DNA of 64,000 nucleotides from Mya arenaria (taxonomy: Eukaryota; Mollusca; Bivalvia; Myida; Myidae): contig NC_069125.1 in the NCBI RefSeq assembly GCF_026914265.1, positions 7,522,117 through 7,586,116 of the forward strand, read 5' to 3'. How positions within the stretch are numbered: position 1 is the stretch's first letter; each line of letters starts with the position of its first letter. This document shows, in pieces, positions 24,616 through 37,900 of the stretch. Below the pieces are notes generated by a model. The model had not been told where the DNA came from, did no database searches, and saw only the letters and a list, made by a program, of their open reading frames with translations. Both the position numbers and the translations under genes were made by a program.

Positions 24616-25639
24616 TGCCTCAACTTTTTGTCTTACCTCACAAATGTTGACCTTAAAAAAATATACTGGCTACCCTTTTTATGTACATAAAACCAAACAG
24701 CCAGTGGCATATACTTGTTTTAACAGATTTTTTGGATTCAAGCTCTTAAATTATTTATATTTCAGTAGCTTTACTAATTTTAAATGCTTTTCAGCAAAAT
24801 ACAGAATATTTTATCACATTTTCAAATAATTATTGACAATAATTCTCTAATTTGAACTAATGATTGCTTTATCATTGTCCCAAGCATTTTGTTAAAATTT
24901 CATACAAAATTAAATCTTGCAATATCTGACCCTATGAAATGTGAACGAGTCCCTGTACGATAAAGATGTGATTGTGCAGAGATGTATGACTGACGGAGAC
25001 CATTTGCTGACTGCTTAAGTGCTAACTTGAAAATTGTGCCATTAAAATATATTGTTTGTATTCTGAAATTTCGATTTCATTTTTGGATAAAATCAGATTA
25101 TATTTTTATGTGTCGAGACATTCTTATTTTTCACTTGAATTTTATATGGAAACAACATATTCAAACATTCTTTTTCATTTTATTTAAAAATGAATATTTG
25201 TTATAAATGTTTTTATGTCACCAGATTTAATTTATATGTTAACTAATTTTAAGAATTTCTGTCTCTCATTTAGATGGCTGGGATGATTTTTTTAAATATA
25301 TTTATTAACTTTGTTAAGTTTTGTTTCCATGTACATGTACGTTGTAATGTTTGTTTGGTCTATATACATCCACCTCAGGCTAATTAAAATTCTGTTCTAA
25401 ACATCGAGTTCTTATCTGAATGGTGTCATAGGTAAATAAATAGTGTGCTGTGTTTTCGTCAAGAAGTTAGTACAGTAGTAGTAAACTCTGGCTCCTTATT
25501 GACTATTATCAGATCAAAATTTGTATTTTCTATACAGGGTTTTTTGTCATGTTTAATTTACATCAAAGGATAATGAAATAAAACAATAAAAATTAATGCT
25601 TGTCAAATGTCATAAACTTACATATCCGTTGACTGCACT
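24616..25639. other. Intergenic AT-rich stretch
   Basis: No exon, RNA gene or repeat recognised. It may hold the distal 3' UTR of the dehydrogenase gene. Confidence 0.35.
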
Positions 25640-26330
25640 AATACGTATACCCCCGCTTCAGAACATAGGGTCTATATAGGAATCACGAGCATTGTCACGT
25701 CTGTTCGTCCGTCCGTCCCGTTTTTGTCCGGTCCATATTTCTCATTCATGGTCAGATTTAAGATTATTTAGCAGACCATCAGAATGTGCCGCGCGCAGTA
25801 TCTGTGTCCCTACCTTCAAGGTCAAGGTCCACAGCAACCTTTAGAACGTGGTATATTTTGCTTTATAACCCTCACTGATAATCTTGTCCCGTCCATGTCT
25901 TTGTCAAACAATATCGGATTTTAAAATTATTTGGCAGAAATGAGCACCATAGTATGAGGACGTGTCGTGCACAAGACCCGTGTCCCTTCCTTCGAGGTCA
26001 AGATTACATCAACCTTCTGAACTTAGTATGTTTCGCTTTATAAGCCTTACTGATATTATTTTGAGTCCTGTCCATATGTTTGTCGTGCAATGACGGATTT
26101 TAAAATAATTTGGCAGAAGTGACCACCATATTATGAGGAGGTGTGGTGTACATGACCCGTGTCCCTTCCTTCGAGGTCAAGGTCACAGCAACCTTAATAT
26201 GTTTTGCTATAAAAGTCGTACTGATGATAGTTTGCATCCGGTCCTTTTCCATGCCAGATTTTAAAATTATTTGGCATTCCGAAACTCGAGTGTGCAAGGA
26301 TATTTGCTACATTCTATAATAGCTCTAGTT
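25640..26330 (+). repeat. Second, diverged copy of the AGGTCAAGGTCA repeat family
   Basis: Opens near TACCCCCGCTTCAGAACATA and GTCCGTCCGTCCCG, then three units of about 180 bp with AGATTTTAAAATTATTTGGC, GACCCGTGTCCCTTCCTTCG and GAGGTCAAGG. It shares layout and words with the intron array at 19240-20835. TCAAGGTCA-type sites remain near 25816 and 26177. Confidence 0.7.
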
Positions 26331-28017
26331 TCTTATAGAATAAGTCTTCTCGTACCTTCAACGCCTTTGGAATAACTGTGACGACTCCGGCATGAGTATT
26401 TCGCTCTTTATACTTAAGTTTAACAATAAATTTGGACGGCAGAATCGCTGCGGATCTCCATCAGCGTTTCTAATGTCTTTGTCCTACTCGGCCATATTAA
26501 ACCCTATTTCGGTCCCTGAGCGCGTGCGTTCCGTCTCGCAGACACTAACTAGTAATAGTTACTGCACTTACAACCCGAATTACTGAAATTATACACGAGC
26601 GCGTGATTTACAACACGAGGGTAGTGGATGGCGGAAGTGGTTTGTACCCTGTTGTCAAGGACAACGTTCAATAACCAGCGTGCGATATAAGTGAAAAGCG
26701 TTTTAATTCATGCACACGCACAAGTTATTGAACAGTCAAGTGAGAAAAAGAAAACGCTCAAACATTGTGCAGTCTTGTTTGAAGGCATTAGGATTAAAGT
26801 CCAATATATACATTGGTGAGACACACGGCCACACTACAACACAAATATTAAGATAAGATTAAACATTGAGCGTACGACCTTCATGGACCTTGGAACGCCA
26901 GTGATTTGTGTTTAGTAATCTTGGGGTATACCGGAAATCTAAAATGATTAAAATTAATGCTTCTGCTTAGTTAGTTTCAAAGTCCATGCATACCCATTCA
27001 CTGCACTATTTCTTTGATAAAGAATAAAATATATCAATACGTTTACTACTCTTGGGTGTCACAATAAACAGCAACGACAAATCCATTTGATCAGTCGAAA
27101 AATTAGCGTCGAGTGGGTTTATTTATTTATTCAAAGGCTTAAACTTTTTATGACATTCGTCTTTTCAAAAATGCACGGACGGTCGGTGTTTGCTGTGCTA
27201 TTTTTTAGACAGCGGGCGTTGGCGTTAAATTGTCCTGCATTTGGACTTCGAACGAGCATGAGTTTTTTTTCGGCATGTGAAAGATGCGTGCACGTTTTTC
27301 ATACGACACCGAGGTCGCTAAAAGGCGTTTTCTTTCAAAACAATCTTTTCGGACATGTTCGACCTTGATGTCAACTATTTCATCAAATGCAATCGTCAGC
27401 ATAGTTTCATCAGAAAGTTCACGTGCCAACTTTCTTCGTTAAAAATACATTTCAATAATGGACCAGCTTGCCCATTTGAACAGGTCTGCATTAGGCGACT
27501 ATAAATTAATTGCTAGATTTTCATCCCCGCCCGCCCTCTCCTTTTCCGCCCGCCCCCTCCTTTTCCGCCCCCCCCCCCACCCCCATAAATTTGAAATTTT
27601 AAGTAATAGTAGATGGAAAATAGCAGTGGAGTTCCGAATGGTATGAAAGGATTTGTATCGTTCATGTTTTGGTTTGTCTAGAAATAAATGTATATGGTCC
27701 CTTATGCAATACGAAAGCGCGTGAACGCATATTCAACGGTTAAACAGCCATATAAGAAAAAAGTCACCCCGCCTCTTTTAAAACAGATTGGGATGAAAAT
27801 CTAGCTAATAATTTATATTGGCCTTATATCTGTACCCTGGTAGTTTAAATATTTAACCGTGTACACTTTAATATAGATTGAAGGACAAACGGTGGAGCGA
27901 TATAAATTGTGATCTCTTAACGCACATTAGTTATAAGCTTAGCATTTTAGTTTCGGTCATAAAGTAGAACATACAGTCTGTCCAGTTTGGTCACTGCATT
28001 GTCAGTTTGTTTTCAAT
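26331..28017. other. Intergenic stretch upstream of the GDAP1-like gene
   Basis: Short ORFs at 26392-26586 and 27087-27368 have no recognisable domain. A C-rich low-complexity tract (CCGCCCGCCCCCTCCTTTTC type) lies at 27525-27585. The region must hold the promoter of the GDAP1-like gene, but no core motif is clear. Confidence 0.4.
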
Positions 28018-31000
28018 ATGGCTGACGTATCGTTGTATTATTTTCCCGGATCTTACTATTCTCTAAAGGTAAAACAGCTTTATTTCATAATATTGAACAC
28101 GAACTTTTTGGTATAAATATATATGACTTTAAATGTTACTGCGATTTGTCGGAGACGGATTAATTCAAAGTTGAAATGTTATCTTAAGCAACATTTTTTA
28201 TCGTGTCTTTGGAAAAATATAAAAACAAAAGGAAGCACACAACCGTGATTAAGTATTTAAAATTTGAAACATACATTATAATTGCATATTGAAGGCGTTT
28301 TTCTGAAAGTTCTCAAAAATTATAATATAAAAAATGTGAAAAACAAATAGTGAAAAATATTTTTTTTATAAATACGCATTTTGTACTGTATATTTATAGT
28401 ATAATATACAGTTAAATGCCTATTTATAAAAATAATATTTTTCAATATTTTTTTTTACATTTTTTGGTATCATTTTTAGTTTGGAATTATAAGATTTTTT
28501 TTATTTAAAAAAATGATTGAGTATGAAAATACGGTGCCAGTGGTCCTATCGAAACAATTGTACATTTTTTAACACTGAACCTTTATCATTCAAAGTCATA
28601 GATTTGACTGTTTTTAGCCCATTTTAATTAGAGCATACATTTTTTATCAATGACACACTCAATTCAGTATAAAATAGCTTTTAGATTTTGATTTTTATGG
28701 AATATAATTATCACAAGTGAGCGTAGCGTGCGCCGTGCATTTTTGAACACATGAGCCATGTGAGCGATGATACTATGGGCACAGCTTGCGTTAAATTTAT
28801 CATGGTCAAACCTCTGATGAATCAGATTGGCGTCGTGATATGTTCCATTAAATTCAAAATTTGAACGATAACAAATTTGCAGTTTTGCCTATTTGATCAC
28901 GTACACAATTGTGTTTGCTCATGTAGACCACATACAGGAAAAATCACTGACTTATCTTCACCTGGCACAGTGATTACGAAGTCTTAAATCTGCACTCTCA
29001 CAGATATACCGTTTTTACAACTTTTTTTTATTTTTATACACGAGCCGGCTCAAAAAAAGACAAAAAGATCAATACAATGAATAGTTTGCTGTGTTTATTT
29101 TTCATTTTAAAGCTGCACTCTGACAGACCTACCATGTTTACACTTTTTTTGTTATTTGTCATCGAAAAAGCAAATTTTTGCGTAAATATCTGCAAACCAA
29201 TGATTAAGGTTTGCTGACAAAAGATCAGATCGCAGATTTTTCATATTTCCGTTCGAAAATTTATGTTTTATGGCTTAAACCGTTACTTACTGTTTAAGAA
29301 AAATGCATAACACATTATTTTTTGAACTTAAATATAAAACTCTACGATCTAATGTTTTGTCAGCAGTCTTATATAACTGGTTTCCATGCATTTTCGCAAA
29401 AACTGGCTCGTTCCAAGACAAAAAATTTAAAAAAGTTGTCAAAACGTTCAATCTGTGAGAGTGAAGCTTTAAGTCTGAGTTCAGACTGGCTTAAGACTCA
29501 AAACGGCAAAACTTCATTTCATTGTGATTTTTTTTCTATCAAAGCATTGATTGTAAAATTAGCTGAAATATATTGCTTTTTGAATATTTTACTATTATTT
29601 ACTTATTGTTTGTAAAAGAAATGGTAGAAATTATTGATTTTTGTTCCTTCATAAAAATGCTCTTCTGAGTCTGAGTCTAGACTTGAACTTGAAACAGTTC
29701 GTAATCATGGCCCCAGGCGTCTTGTGAGAAATATTTTTTTTCAAATTAAATCCTTAATACAGCGATTTCATTTTGCGAACAATGAAGGGCAAACTGTCAA
29801 TTGTTTTATTGTTCATATTAGACTAATTATATCTTAAAGATGCACTATTTTATTTACTCCCAGATAAGATATACTACAATAAATAATATTGTTTTAATAT
29901 TTAAAAAATGATGAATAAACGTCGAATACAATTGTTCTTATGAAGGACACCGAGTTTGATTTAAAAGAAATGAGCATAAAACACAGTATTTCTACCTTGT
30001 GAGACTATATGATTTTGAACAATAGTGTCACTTTAAGTAAATGCTAGTTGCACTATCTTTCAGGCAGTTCTAGCGCTGTACGAAAAAGACGTAGAGTTTA
30101 AAGACAAGTATGTGAACATCCACGCTGGCGAACAAAATGAAGAATGGTACCTTCGAATCAACCCGAACGGGATGGTTCCGGTTTTACAAATTGGAGACAA
30201 GTATTACAGTGAATCGGAGCACATCATAGATGTCGTGGACCACACGTTTAGTTCAGGTAGAAATGGGTGATGGTCCGTTTTGGAAACCCTTCAAATGCAA
30301 CAGTCTTAAAGTTTGATTAGCTCGTCTGTGTTTCAAAGGAAAAGTCAAGTTATGTTTTGTGATACTCTTGCCGTCGCCGTCTAAATTCATAACTAAAACC
30401 TGTTAAAACTCTCACTTCGAAACTTAGTACACATACTGTTGGAACAACACGCACATAGGTAGCAAGGCCGACAACTCTGGTTTAAATAAAGTTTGGCTTA
30501 GTCCCCTTTTTGGTTAAAATAATAAAACAGACGAGTATTGACATCCATGTGTGGTGCTCTAGTTTTTAGAATTACAGCAATGTATATGAATTTGTAAACT
30601 GAATACCAGTGGATTGATTTGTTTTTATTTACGGAAAACACAAGAAAAGAGCAAATATCGCTATACAATGTATGTAATTGCAATTAAACTTGATCGATTT
30701 ACAGCCAATTCAGGTGCGCAGCTGACTGTCCGCTGTTGCGTAATAATTTTGACAGGTCACAGTTTTTGTCATACCAAAAACCCCAAATTTGAAATAAACA
30801 ACCGAAATGGGGTATGGGGAGAAGGGGTTAATATGATGTCCGGCATCGATCTGCGTAATCCCAAATTGACCCTAGCTACGCGCCCGCAATTACATGGAAA
30901 CCCTACCCATTTCGGCTAAAAAACTCGTTGCCAGAAGAAACGCGGTCGTGTATCTCTTCAATAAAATGTAAACTAGAGGGAAACAATTTATGCCATAAAT

Positions 31001-33257
31001 TTAATGCCACATCCTCTTTAGGTCCAACACTTGTACCGGATGTGGAGACTGGGCTTGGAGCTGAGGTCAAACGATTTCGGGAGCTCCTGGATTCCGTCCC
31101 AGTGGATGTAATCACCTTTGGACTGCTTGCCAACCCTCAGCTTCGCACCACAGAGATGAAAATGCCAGCAGCATTTAAGAAGCTTACAACACCTGCAAAT
31201 ATCGGTAAGCTTGTGGAAACTAACTATACTATTTATATCAACGTTTCACCGTCATACGTTTTTTTTAAAATGCCATATTTTAATCTAATTTATCATGGAC
31301 GTCCTTTTTTCGAAGACCATCAAGTCTTTGTCGGCAGTGTTGTCCTTGTACAATAACTTAGCTGAAATGCCGTATCTTTGTTTCTGTAAAGCATTATGTG
31401 TATACGTGGCCTATCTTGTAGGCTGTAAAACGTTCGAGTTATACTAATTATTTTAATGTTTTTATAAGTATGGTATAAACGTATATTAAATAAATCGCAC
31501 GAAAATAAGACAACAGATGTTTAAATCATATAGAAAACACGCTATACCATGATTAACCTTATTATGCCGGATTTTGAATAAGAACATGCCATAACTATTT
31601 TTCAGCGAAGAATTTTGCAGCATCAATTGAAAAGTACAAGAAACAATTACAGACATGCCCAAGCGATCTTAAACAAAATATTGAGATGAAGCTTCAAAGG
31701 ATTACCGAAAGGAGGGACAAAGTTATGAACACGCTCAAAGTGCAAGCCACCTTGGACGACTTGGAGAGTGTATTTAACCAACTGGCTGACAGGTTGAAGA
31801 AATCAGCGGCAGGTAATTCATTTAATGACGTGTGTTAGTACATTTGTACTGAGTGTGTGGACTGACTGTGGTTGTGGCGGATCCGTGGTCTAGTGGTAAC
31901 ACACTTGACTGTCAATCCAGGGGTCGGAGGCACAGTGATTTGGAGGGAATGAGCTGAATTTTGACCTTTACAAAATTTTGTGACATTTTACCTAAAATAA
32001 CCTAAAATAAATATTTTTTCTTTAGATTCATCAAGGTATTAGTGACCTTTGATGAATCTGAAGAAAAAAATAATATTTTAGGTTATTTTAGGCAAAATGT
32101 AACAAAATTCAGCTCATTCCCTCCAAATCACTGTGGTCAGAGGTTCAATTCGGAAGCCAGGTTTTCAAGTGGGCCCTTATTTTCCTACTTTTCCCTACTT
32201 TTTTGGTTTGGCTCCTACCTTTCCCTACTTTTCTTGAAAAAGCGCTACTGTCCCTACTTTTTTGTAAAAATAGTTCGAGAAATAATAGAACAGTTTTAAC
32301 TTAATGCGTTGATTGAAATTATCTAAATCTACATTTTAATAAGAAGCCATTTCTAGTATATTTGTAGGATTAGTTTGATGCAGTAAGTCTTCAGTGCTGC
32401 TAGAGGGGTTCTATTATGAGAATGAGTGGTGCATGTTGACAAGTCAGAGACACCAATTTCAGGTTCATCTGCTCAGCATGTGGCTGAATCCCTCTTGGAA
32501 CACTGGTTTCTAAGCAAAGATAACTACATGTACATTACAGTTGATGAATAGGCTTAATAATGATTTATTTGCATCCAAAAAGGAATTTTGAAAAAAAAAC
32601 ACGCTACTTTTTGTTATTGGCCACTTGAAAGCCTGACTTCCCCGCCGCACCATGAAAACATACTAATCCTCTCCCGGAAGGGAGTTGCTATACAATGGTG
32701 CACGTTAAAGAACCAGAGTAACTTTAACCAGGGTTACATTCTGTCTGGGCCTAATATGACTTACTATCTAATCGTAGCACTCGCCGAATGGGCCTTGCCC
32801 GAGTGCGAGTATACACTAACTCAAAAGAGCTGTGAAAAAGTAAGCAATTTAAGTAGTCCAACTGATTTATGGTTGTTGCTTTTGAAGTTTTCAACTTTAT
32901 TTTTCAGAGTGTTCTGAAGGGGAAGATGTATGGCTTTGTGGTGCGAGGTTTACCGCGGCGGACATCACAGCAGCGATGCTTATGTTTCGACTCGAGATGG
33001 TCGGAGTTCTTTCGCGTTTTGCATCACCAAGCGGGCGACAAGAGGTGCTCAGTTACTACACAAGACTTTCTGCGAGACCAACAGTTAAAAGAACCTATGC
33101 CCTAGTAGAGAAATCGAAGTCTGTGTATATGATGTATGCCGTGAAAAAGTATGGGAAAATTGCGTTGAAGATTGGACTTGTGGTTGGTTTAGTTGGTCTT
33201 GGATACCTTGGTGTTCGCGAGTACAGCAGAGCATATAAAGGCATAAAAAATGCTTAA
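28018..33257 (+). CDS. GDAP1-like GST-fold protein with C-terminal membrane anchor
   Basis: Resembles ganglioside-induced differentiation-associated protein 1, a tail-anchored outer mitochondrial (and peroxisomal) membrane protein that affects mitochondrial fission in vertebrates. Exons: 28018-28068, 30064-30256, 31022-31204, 31606-31812, 32908-33257; phases match and the product has 327 residues (human GDAP1 358, from memory). The N-terminal thioredoxin-like domain starts MADVSLYYFPGSYYSLK and contains WYLRINPNGMVPVLQIG and the SE.HIIDVV helix, matching the glutathione-site segment of GSTs. The middle helical insert (GAEVKRFRELLDSVPVD, then a Lys/Gln-rich helix in exon 4) is characteristic of GDAP1. 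The GST C-terminal core appears as DVWLCGARFTAADITAAML, and the end has a hydrophobic helix (IGLVVGLVGLGYLGV) followed by a basic tail. Whether it binds glutathione is not decidable here. Confidence 0.92.
29107..29472. mobile_element. MITE family D in intron 1 of the GDAP1-like gene
   Basis: Ends TTAAAGCTGCACTCTGACAG and CTGTGAGAGTGAAGCTTTAA are inverted repeats with TTAA at both borders. The family recurs at 49397-49759; a fragment of it (TGCACTCTCACAGATATACC) also lies at 28990. Confidence 0.75.
29833..30046 (+). mobile_element. MITE family A, internally deleted
   Basis: Begins CTTAAAGATGCACTATTTTA and ends AATAGTGTCACTTTAAG. About 160 bp of the interior is missing relative to the copy at 50101-50476. 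It ends 17 bp before the acceptor of exon 2. Confidence 0.7.
31876..32165 (+). repeat. tRNA-derived SINE head interrupted by a foldback element
   Basis: CCGTGGTCTAGTGGTAACAC (A-box like) and TTGACTGTCAATCCAGGGGT form a tRNA-like 5' part. The B-box like AGAGGTTCAATTCGG follows only after the insert at 31931-32135. The related SINE 3' end (GTTAAAGAACCAGAG and CAGGGTTACATTCTGTCTGG) lies at 32700-32750, separated by the CTACTTTT repeat. Confidence 0.7.
31931..32135. mobile_element. 205-bp foldback MITE inserted in the SINE
   Basis: CACAGTGATTTGGAGGGAAT at the left end is exactly inverted at the right end, and pairing continues inward (AGCTGAATTTTG / CAAAATTCAGCT, then CCTAAAATAA / TTATTTTAGG). 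Flanks GTCGGAGG (31923-31930) and GTCAGAGG (32136-32143) match at 7 of 8 bases, consistent with an 8-bp hAT-type duplication. Confidence 0.8.
32170..32760 (+). repeat. CTACTTTT-rich repeat and SINE 3' domain in intron 4
   Basis: Irregular TTTCCCTACTTTT repeats at 32185-32265 end with GGCCACTTGAAAGCCTGAC at 32620, as in intron 3 of the NADH dehydrogenase gene. The block at 32660-32760 (CTCCCGGAAGGGAGTTGCTA, GTTAAAGAACCAGAG) is the 3' portion of the SINE family. Confidence 0.6.
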
Positions 33258-33455
33258 TTGGCGATGACTTTTAGGAGGTTTTTATGCTAAAATAACTGAA
33301 TAAAAAATAGTACTTGCATCTTGCGTCGTACATACTATTCTGTATATTTATGTCACTCTTTATGAGGTTTATATTTCTTATTTTCTTCAATAATGATTAT
33401 TTATAGATACTGGAGTAAGTGTGAGTTTAAAGCCATGTTAACTAGTTCAAAACCA

Positions 33456-33868
33456 CAGTAAAACTCGTGTTCCAGTTAACTTGTGTCCCAGTAAACTTGT
33501 GTCCCAGTAAACTCTTGTCCCAGTAAACTCGTCTCGTGTACCAATAAATTCGTGTTCCAGTAAACTCGTGTTCCAATAAACTCGTGTTCCAGTAAACTCT
33601 GTCCCAGTAAACTCGTGATACATTTAATATGTGTCCCAGTAAACTCGTGTTCCAGTAAACGCGTGTTCCAATTAACTCGTGTCCCAGTAAACTCGTGTCC
33701 CAGTAAACTCGTGTTCCAGTAAACTCGTGTTCCAGTAAACTCGTGTCCCAGTTAATTCGTGTTCCAGTAAACTCGTGTTTCAGTAAACTCGTGTTCCAGT
33801 AAACTCGTGTCCCAGTAACTCATGTCCAAGTAAACTCGTGTCCCAGTAAACTCGTGTTCAAGTAAACG
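33456..33868 (+). repeat. 16-bp minisatellite, unit CAGTAAACTCGTGTCC/TT
   Basis: About 25 units of 16 bp, mostly CAGTAAACTCGTGTYC, begin 200 bp after the GDAP1-like stop codon. Units with one or two substitutions and a few shortened ones are mixed throughout. Confidence 0.9.
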
Positions 33869-34328
33869 CGTGTTTCACTGACCGTTCCAATGCAGTAATC
33901 CGATCATTTATTAATAAAGCTATTTCGATGCTTGTTTGGTCAGCTTGTGGTGTTTGTACGTGTGTTTGTTTCTCTCGTTGTCGCCGTTTCTGACCCTTGC
34001 ACTGTGCCTTTAGACAGAGGTTATATTTGAAGTTCTTACAACTGCGTTTGTCCCTTTCATTTTCTTTTTTTTTTAATATTGAAATAGTATTCATAACATT
34101 TATAATAAGATCAGTGACACTCGTTCTGTCGTGATCAAATACATGTAGTAAAATAACCCTGAATACATTTTGTTACATTTATTTGGATGAAAGAGTTTAT
34201 GTAATATCCAGCAAACAATTGCTTACAAGAGTCGAGTATATTTCACCTATTCAATTGAATAAGTCTGCTCTTTTTCAATGATGAAACATGATCTAAATAA
34301 AATAGCCCATTAAAATTATTATTAACTT
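33869..34328. other. Gap between minisatellite and MITE B
   Basis: No feature recognised; a short minus-strand ORF at 33858-34094 has no domain and is basic by composition. Confidence 0.35.
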
Positions 34329-34814
34329 TAAAGGGACTAGACACCCAGATGGTCCAAACATCGGCAAATACATTATTTCCAAAACAAAACAAGCCTCGAA
34401 TTGTCAATACGAGCTAGAATGAAGGCGATGATACATCATTTAACATGATTACACGAATATTTTGTCGCGGTCTGAGCTGAGTTAACACGTTTTAACATAG
34501 CGCATAATGGTTTCCCATTTCATAGTGTTTATTTTTAGCATGTGGAAGTCACTTGATTTGTACATATAGTATATATATTATACATATACCGACGCTGTTT
34601 TTAAATTAACCTCGATTTACGTGATAGAAAACCCCCAAGTAAATTTCGAATTTGAGAAAAACACCCGCAAAAGCTGCGAAAGATACACGTGTCATAAGCG
34701 ATGTGATACACCAATAAGTCAGATTCACACCGTTGTACACACCGATATCAATTTTATGTAAGTTTTTTTTTCTTTTTGTCTTGCATTCGTAGCATCTGGT
34801 GTCTAGTCCCTTTA
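34329..34814. mobile_element. MITE family B
   Basis: Ends TTAAAGGGACTAGACACCCA and GTGTCTAGTCCCTTTAA are inverted repeats; the inner right end also carries CATCTGG opposite CCAGATG. The related copy at 52030-52532 shares TTAAAGGGACTGTAC. Confidence 0.75.
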
Positions 34815-34902
34815 ATGTGAGCCTTTGAACAAAACATTAGTAAAACGCCTGTTGAGGCTGCGAATGCACGTTGCTCATTGATCGTTAATTGTACAGCGAA
34901 TA

Positions 34903-37900
34903 TCATTTGAGGGAGCAATATTCCAGGTCCTTTTCTAATAAAGTTGGATTTGCACACATGGCTTTTGAGAACATGCACCTGCAAAATAAATGATGTGTTA
35001 TACCATTTAGTGTTATATTGGATTTTAAAGGTTTCTTTTGCGTGATAACAGAACAAGAGTTTATTTCAGTTCCATCTAAAGTCACAACAAATAAAGTATA
35101 GTAAAAAAGAATGTATTTTTCTACTTAGTATGTATGTTTGAATAATTATGGGTTCTGCAAATATTTATTGAATAAATTATTACATTTATAAAAAGTCCTC
35201 ATCTTCGTGTTAATTAATTAATCACTATTTTACATTGATATACTGTAGCGGTATATAAATACACATAAACTGTTGAAGTAGGATTACCTCTTTGAATAAA
35301 AACGGCTATCTGACCCACAGACGATGTTGACGTCGCTGTTACAGTGCATAGCTTGTATTTTCTGGCAAAATGTCTTGAAGTTCTCATTTGTTTGCAAGGC
35401 TTGTGTGGAAGTAGATTGTAATAATGACGAGAGTGTACTGTGCCTTGATGTTGCCGTCTGCATGAAATGACAGAGAGATAACATGTTATCAAAATACTTA
35501 CTATTATTTTATTTCTCAATGCTGTTTACGGAAACATAATCGAAAAAGTACTCCCCGGAAGATTTACCTTAATTAATATAATGGTTTTAATATTCCAAAA
35601 AGGATGAATAAATGTCGAAAACAATGGTTCTTTTGAAGGATATCGAGTTTAATTTGAAAGACATGAGCATAAAAACAATATTTCTACCTTATGAAACTAT
35701 AGTAGATCACAGTAAATCTTTTAGCATTCACCAATCATTTAATATTTTTGCGCTTTCTGCTATTAAATACACGGTTACAATCTTGTTATCAGTAATTAAT
35801 ATTTTCCATTGGTGCATTATTTAGTAAGAAGTTAAAGGTTTATCAGTCGAAGTTGATGTTTGTTATACATGTGTATGTATCGATTTTGAATAAGAGTGTC
35901 ACTTTAAGTTAAGAAATGACGTGAGTAGTTTTATGAATACCGACCCAGGGGGTATAACCATAAAGCATCTTAAGTCATTTCCGAACGCAAGTCGATTTCT
36001 TAAAAAAATAAATATTTTTTTAATAAAGTCAATGAAAATAATTAAGGTATTTTGAAAATTCTTTTTTATGTCGTATGACTAATGAGATACTAAAATAAGG
36101 AAAATGACTTAGTTAATAAATGACCGAAGAAGTTTTATGAATACCGCCCTAGTTAATGAAACACGCGTGTAATAACACAGAAACTTAAATATAATACAAA
36201 ATGATAATACCCAAAGGTAACATTTCAGCTTGTGATCTAGAGTTATAACATGAATAAAACTATTTAGCCAGATTGTATTACTTCGTTTCTTTACATGTGA
36301 GCTTTAAAGGGACTCGCTCATGTTTTTGTAGACTGCACTATTTTGTATCATGAAATAAAGTGTGGCAAATCATTAGGAGTGTTAAAACTAAGATAGCAAA
36401 AGCTGGAATCCTTCAGCAAATAATGTTGATATCTGCTCAATTATCGTCTTTTAAGTCCACAATTTTAAATAGTGTTAATAACATAACAAACTTTTTTTGG
36501 TCCAGAAACATGAGCGAGTACCTTTCAATAAACCAATAGAAACATTCTTACCACGCCTTTAGTTGGAGCAACAAAAGGATGCCCTGACATTGTTCCGGTA
36601 CAAGGCCCGTTACAATTCAGGCTGAAATAATGAATACAACAGGGTTACTTCATGTGTATGAAGTACAGTCAAACTATGTCTGTAAAGGAGATAAAATGTT
36701 AGAGGGGTACAATGTTAAAAGGATACAATGTTAGAAGGATACAATGAAAATTACATGGACAAGCCTATCAGCGCAAACGTTTTGACCATGATCCCGTTTG
36801 AAAGCAAGTTAATCAAGGCGCATCGATTCATAATGAAGAAGCCTATCACTCGGTATCAGCCAAAATGTTTCGAACAGTATCCTGTCTGTTTGAAGGGACG
36901 TTGATCAGGGCATATCGATTTGTACTGGGCAAAGTCTCCATCACAAAACAACCCAAACGTGTCCAGTCACGTGTTCGCCTTACCTGTATTCGCAGACGTA
37001 TTTTGTTGGTCTGTTGCAAATGACGTCAGCAAGTTGGAAGTCATGCCATTTCCCGTCACCATGAAACTGATCCAAGACAGCGCAGTCTTCCGTTCCGTCG
37101 TGGCTATAGTGATCCGGCTCCCCTGGTGCCCACATGTCGAACTGAATGTGTAAAAACATACATTACCTACATCTTTGAAGTATTAATTTATAAACATTGT
37201 ATATTGTAAATATAAAGCTTTATTTTAATATTCAAATGAAACATACAACCTAGCAGGACTGTTGTTTCGAATACCAAAAACAACAACAACAACAACAGCT
37301 AATTTGTTAGAAAACGCCAATATATTTTATGTATGTTTATGTAATGTGCTCTTTGAGCACTCTTAATGTCTTTTCAGTTTTCACACAAAGATTTATGTGT
37401 TTCAGTTCGTGTTGCAACTTTTGATAAATGGATCGATTGTTCTGAACGTTTTTAAAATGAGCAACGTTTTTAACTTTAAAATATACAAAATAAAACAAGT
37501 ACAGCTGAATCATTGGTTTCAAATCTTGTTAGAAATACTGCAGATCAAAAATGTACCCTTAACACTTCCAGAAAAGAAAATATATGAAAGATAACAACGA
37601 TGATGTTAACAACGGCTATCTTAAACGCTAAATATTATATACCGCTGAAGTCCTTGTGAATACAGAATGGCTTGTTGCCCATTCCCAAACGTTTTTCTCG
37701 CGTTTGTCCGACAGTCCCACCCACACGCTACTTCCTGTTTAAAATACAAATAAGAAACTATTTTATTTAACATATTTCTTCATGCATACAGACACCAAAA
37801 ACAACATTGAAACACATTTAGCAAACTTATACACGCTTTCAATTATACCGTGTTTGAAATTATCTGCCCTTTCATGACGTCACAACAGCGCTATTTATGC

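Noticed and set aside
27087-27429. Overlapping plus and minus ORFs upstream of the GDAP1-like gene
   Set aside because: No recognisable domain, no splice context, and both strands equally open.
35214-35519. 101-residue minus-strand ORF with a signal-peptide-like start (MRNKIIVSILITCYLSVISC)
   Set aside because: It uses a different frame from the Kazal coding frame over the same bases. The Kazal frame has the six-cysteine pattern and phase-matched neighbours, and an acceptor at 35458 starts the exon after this ATG.
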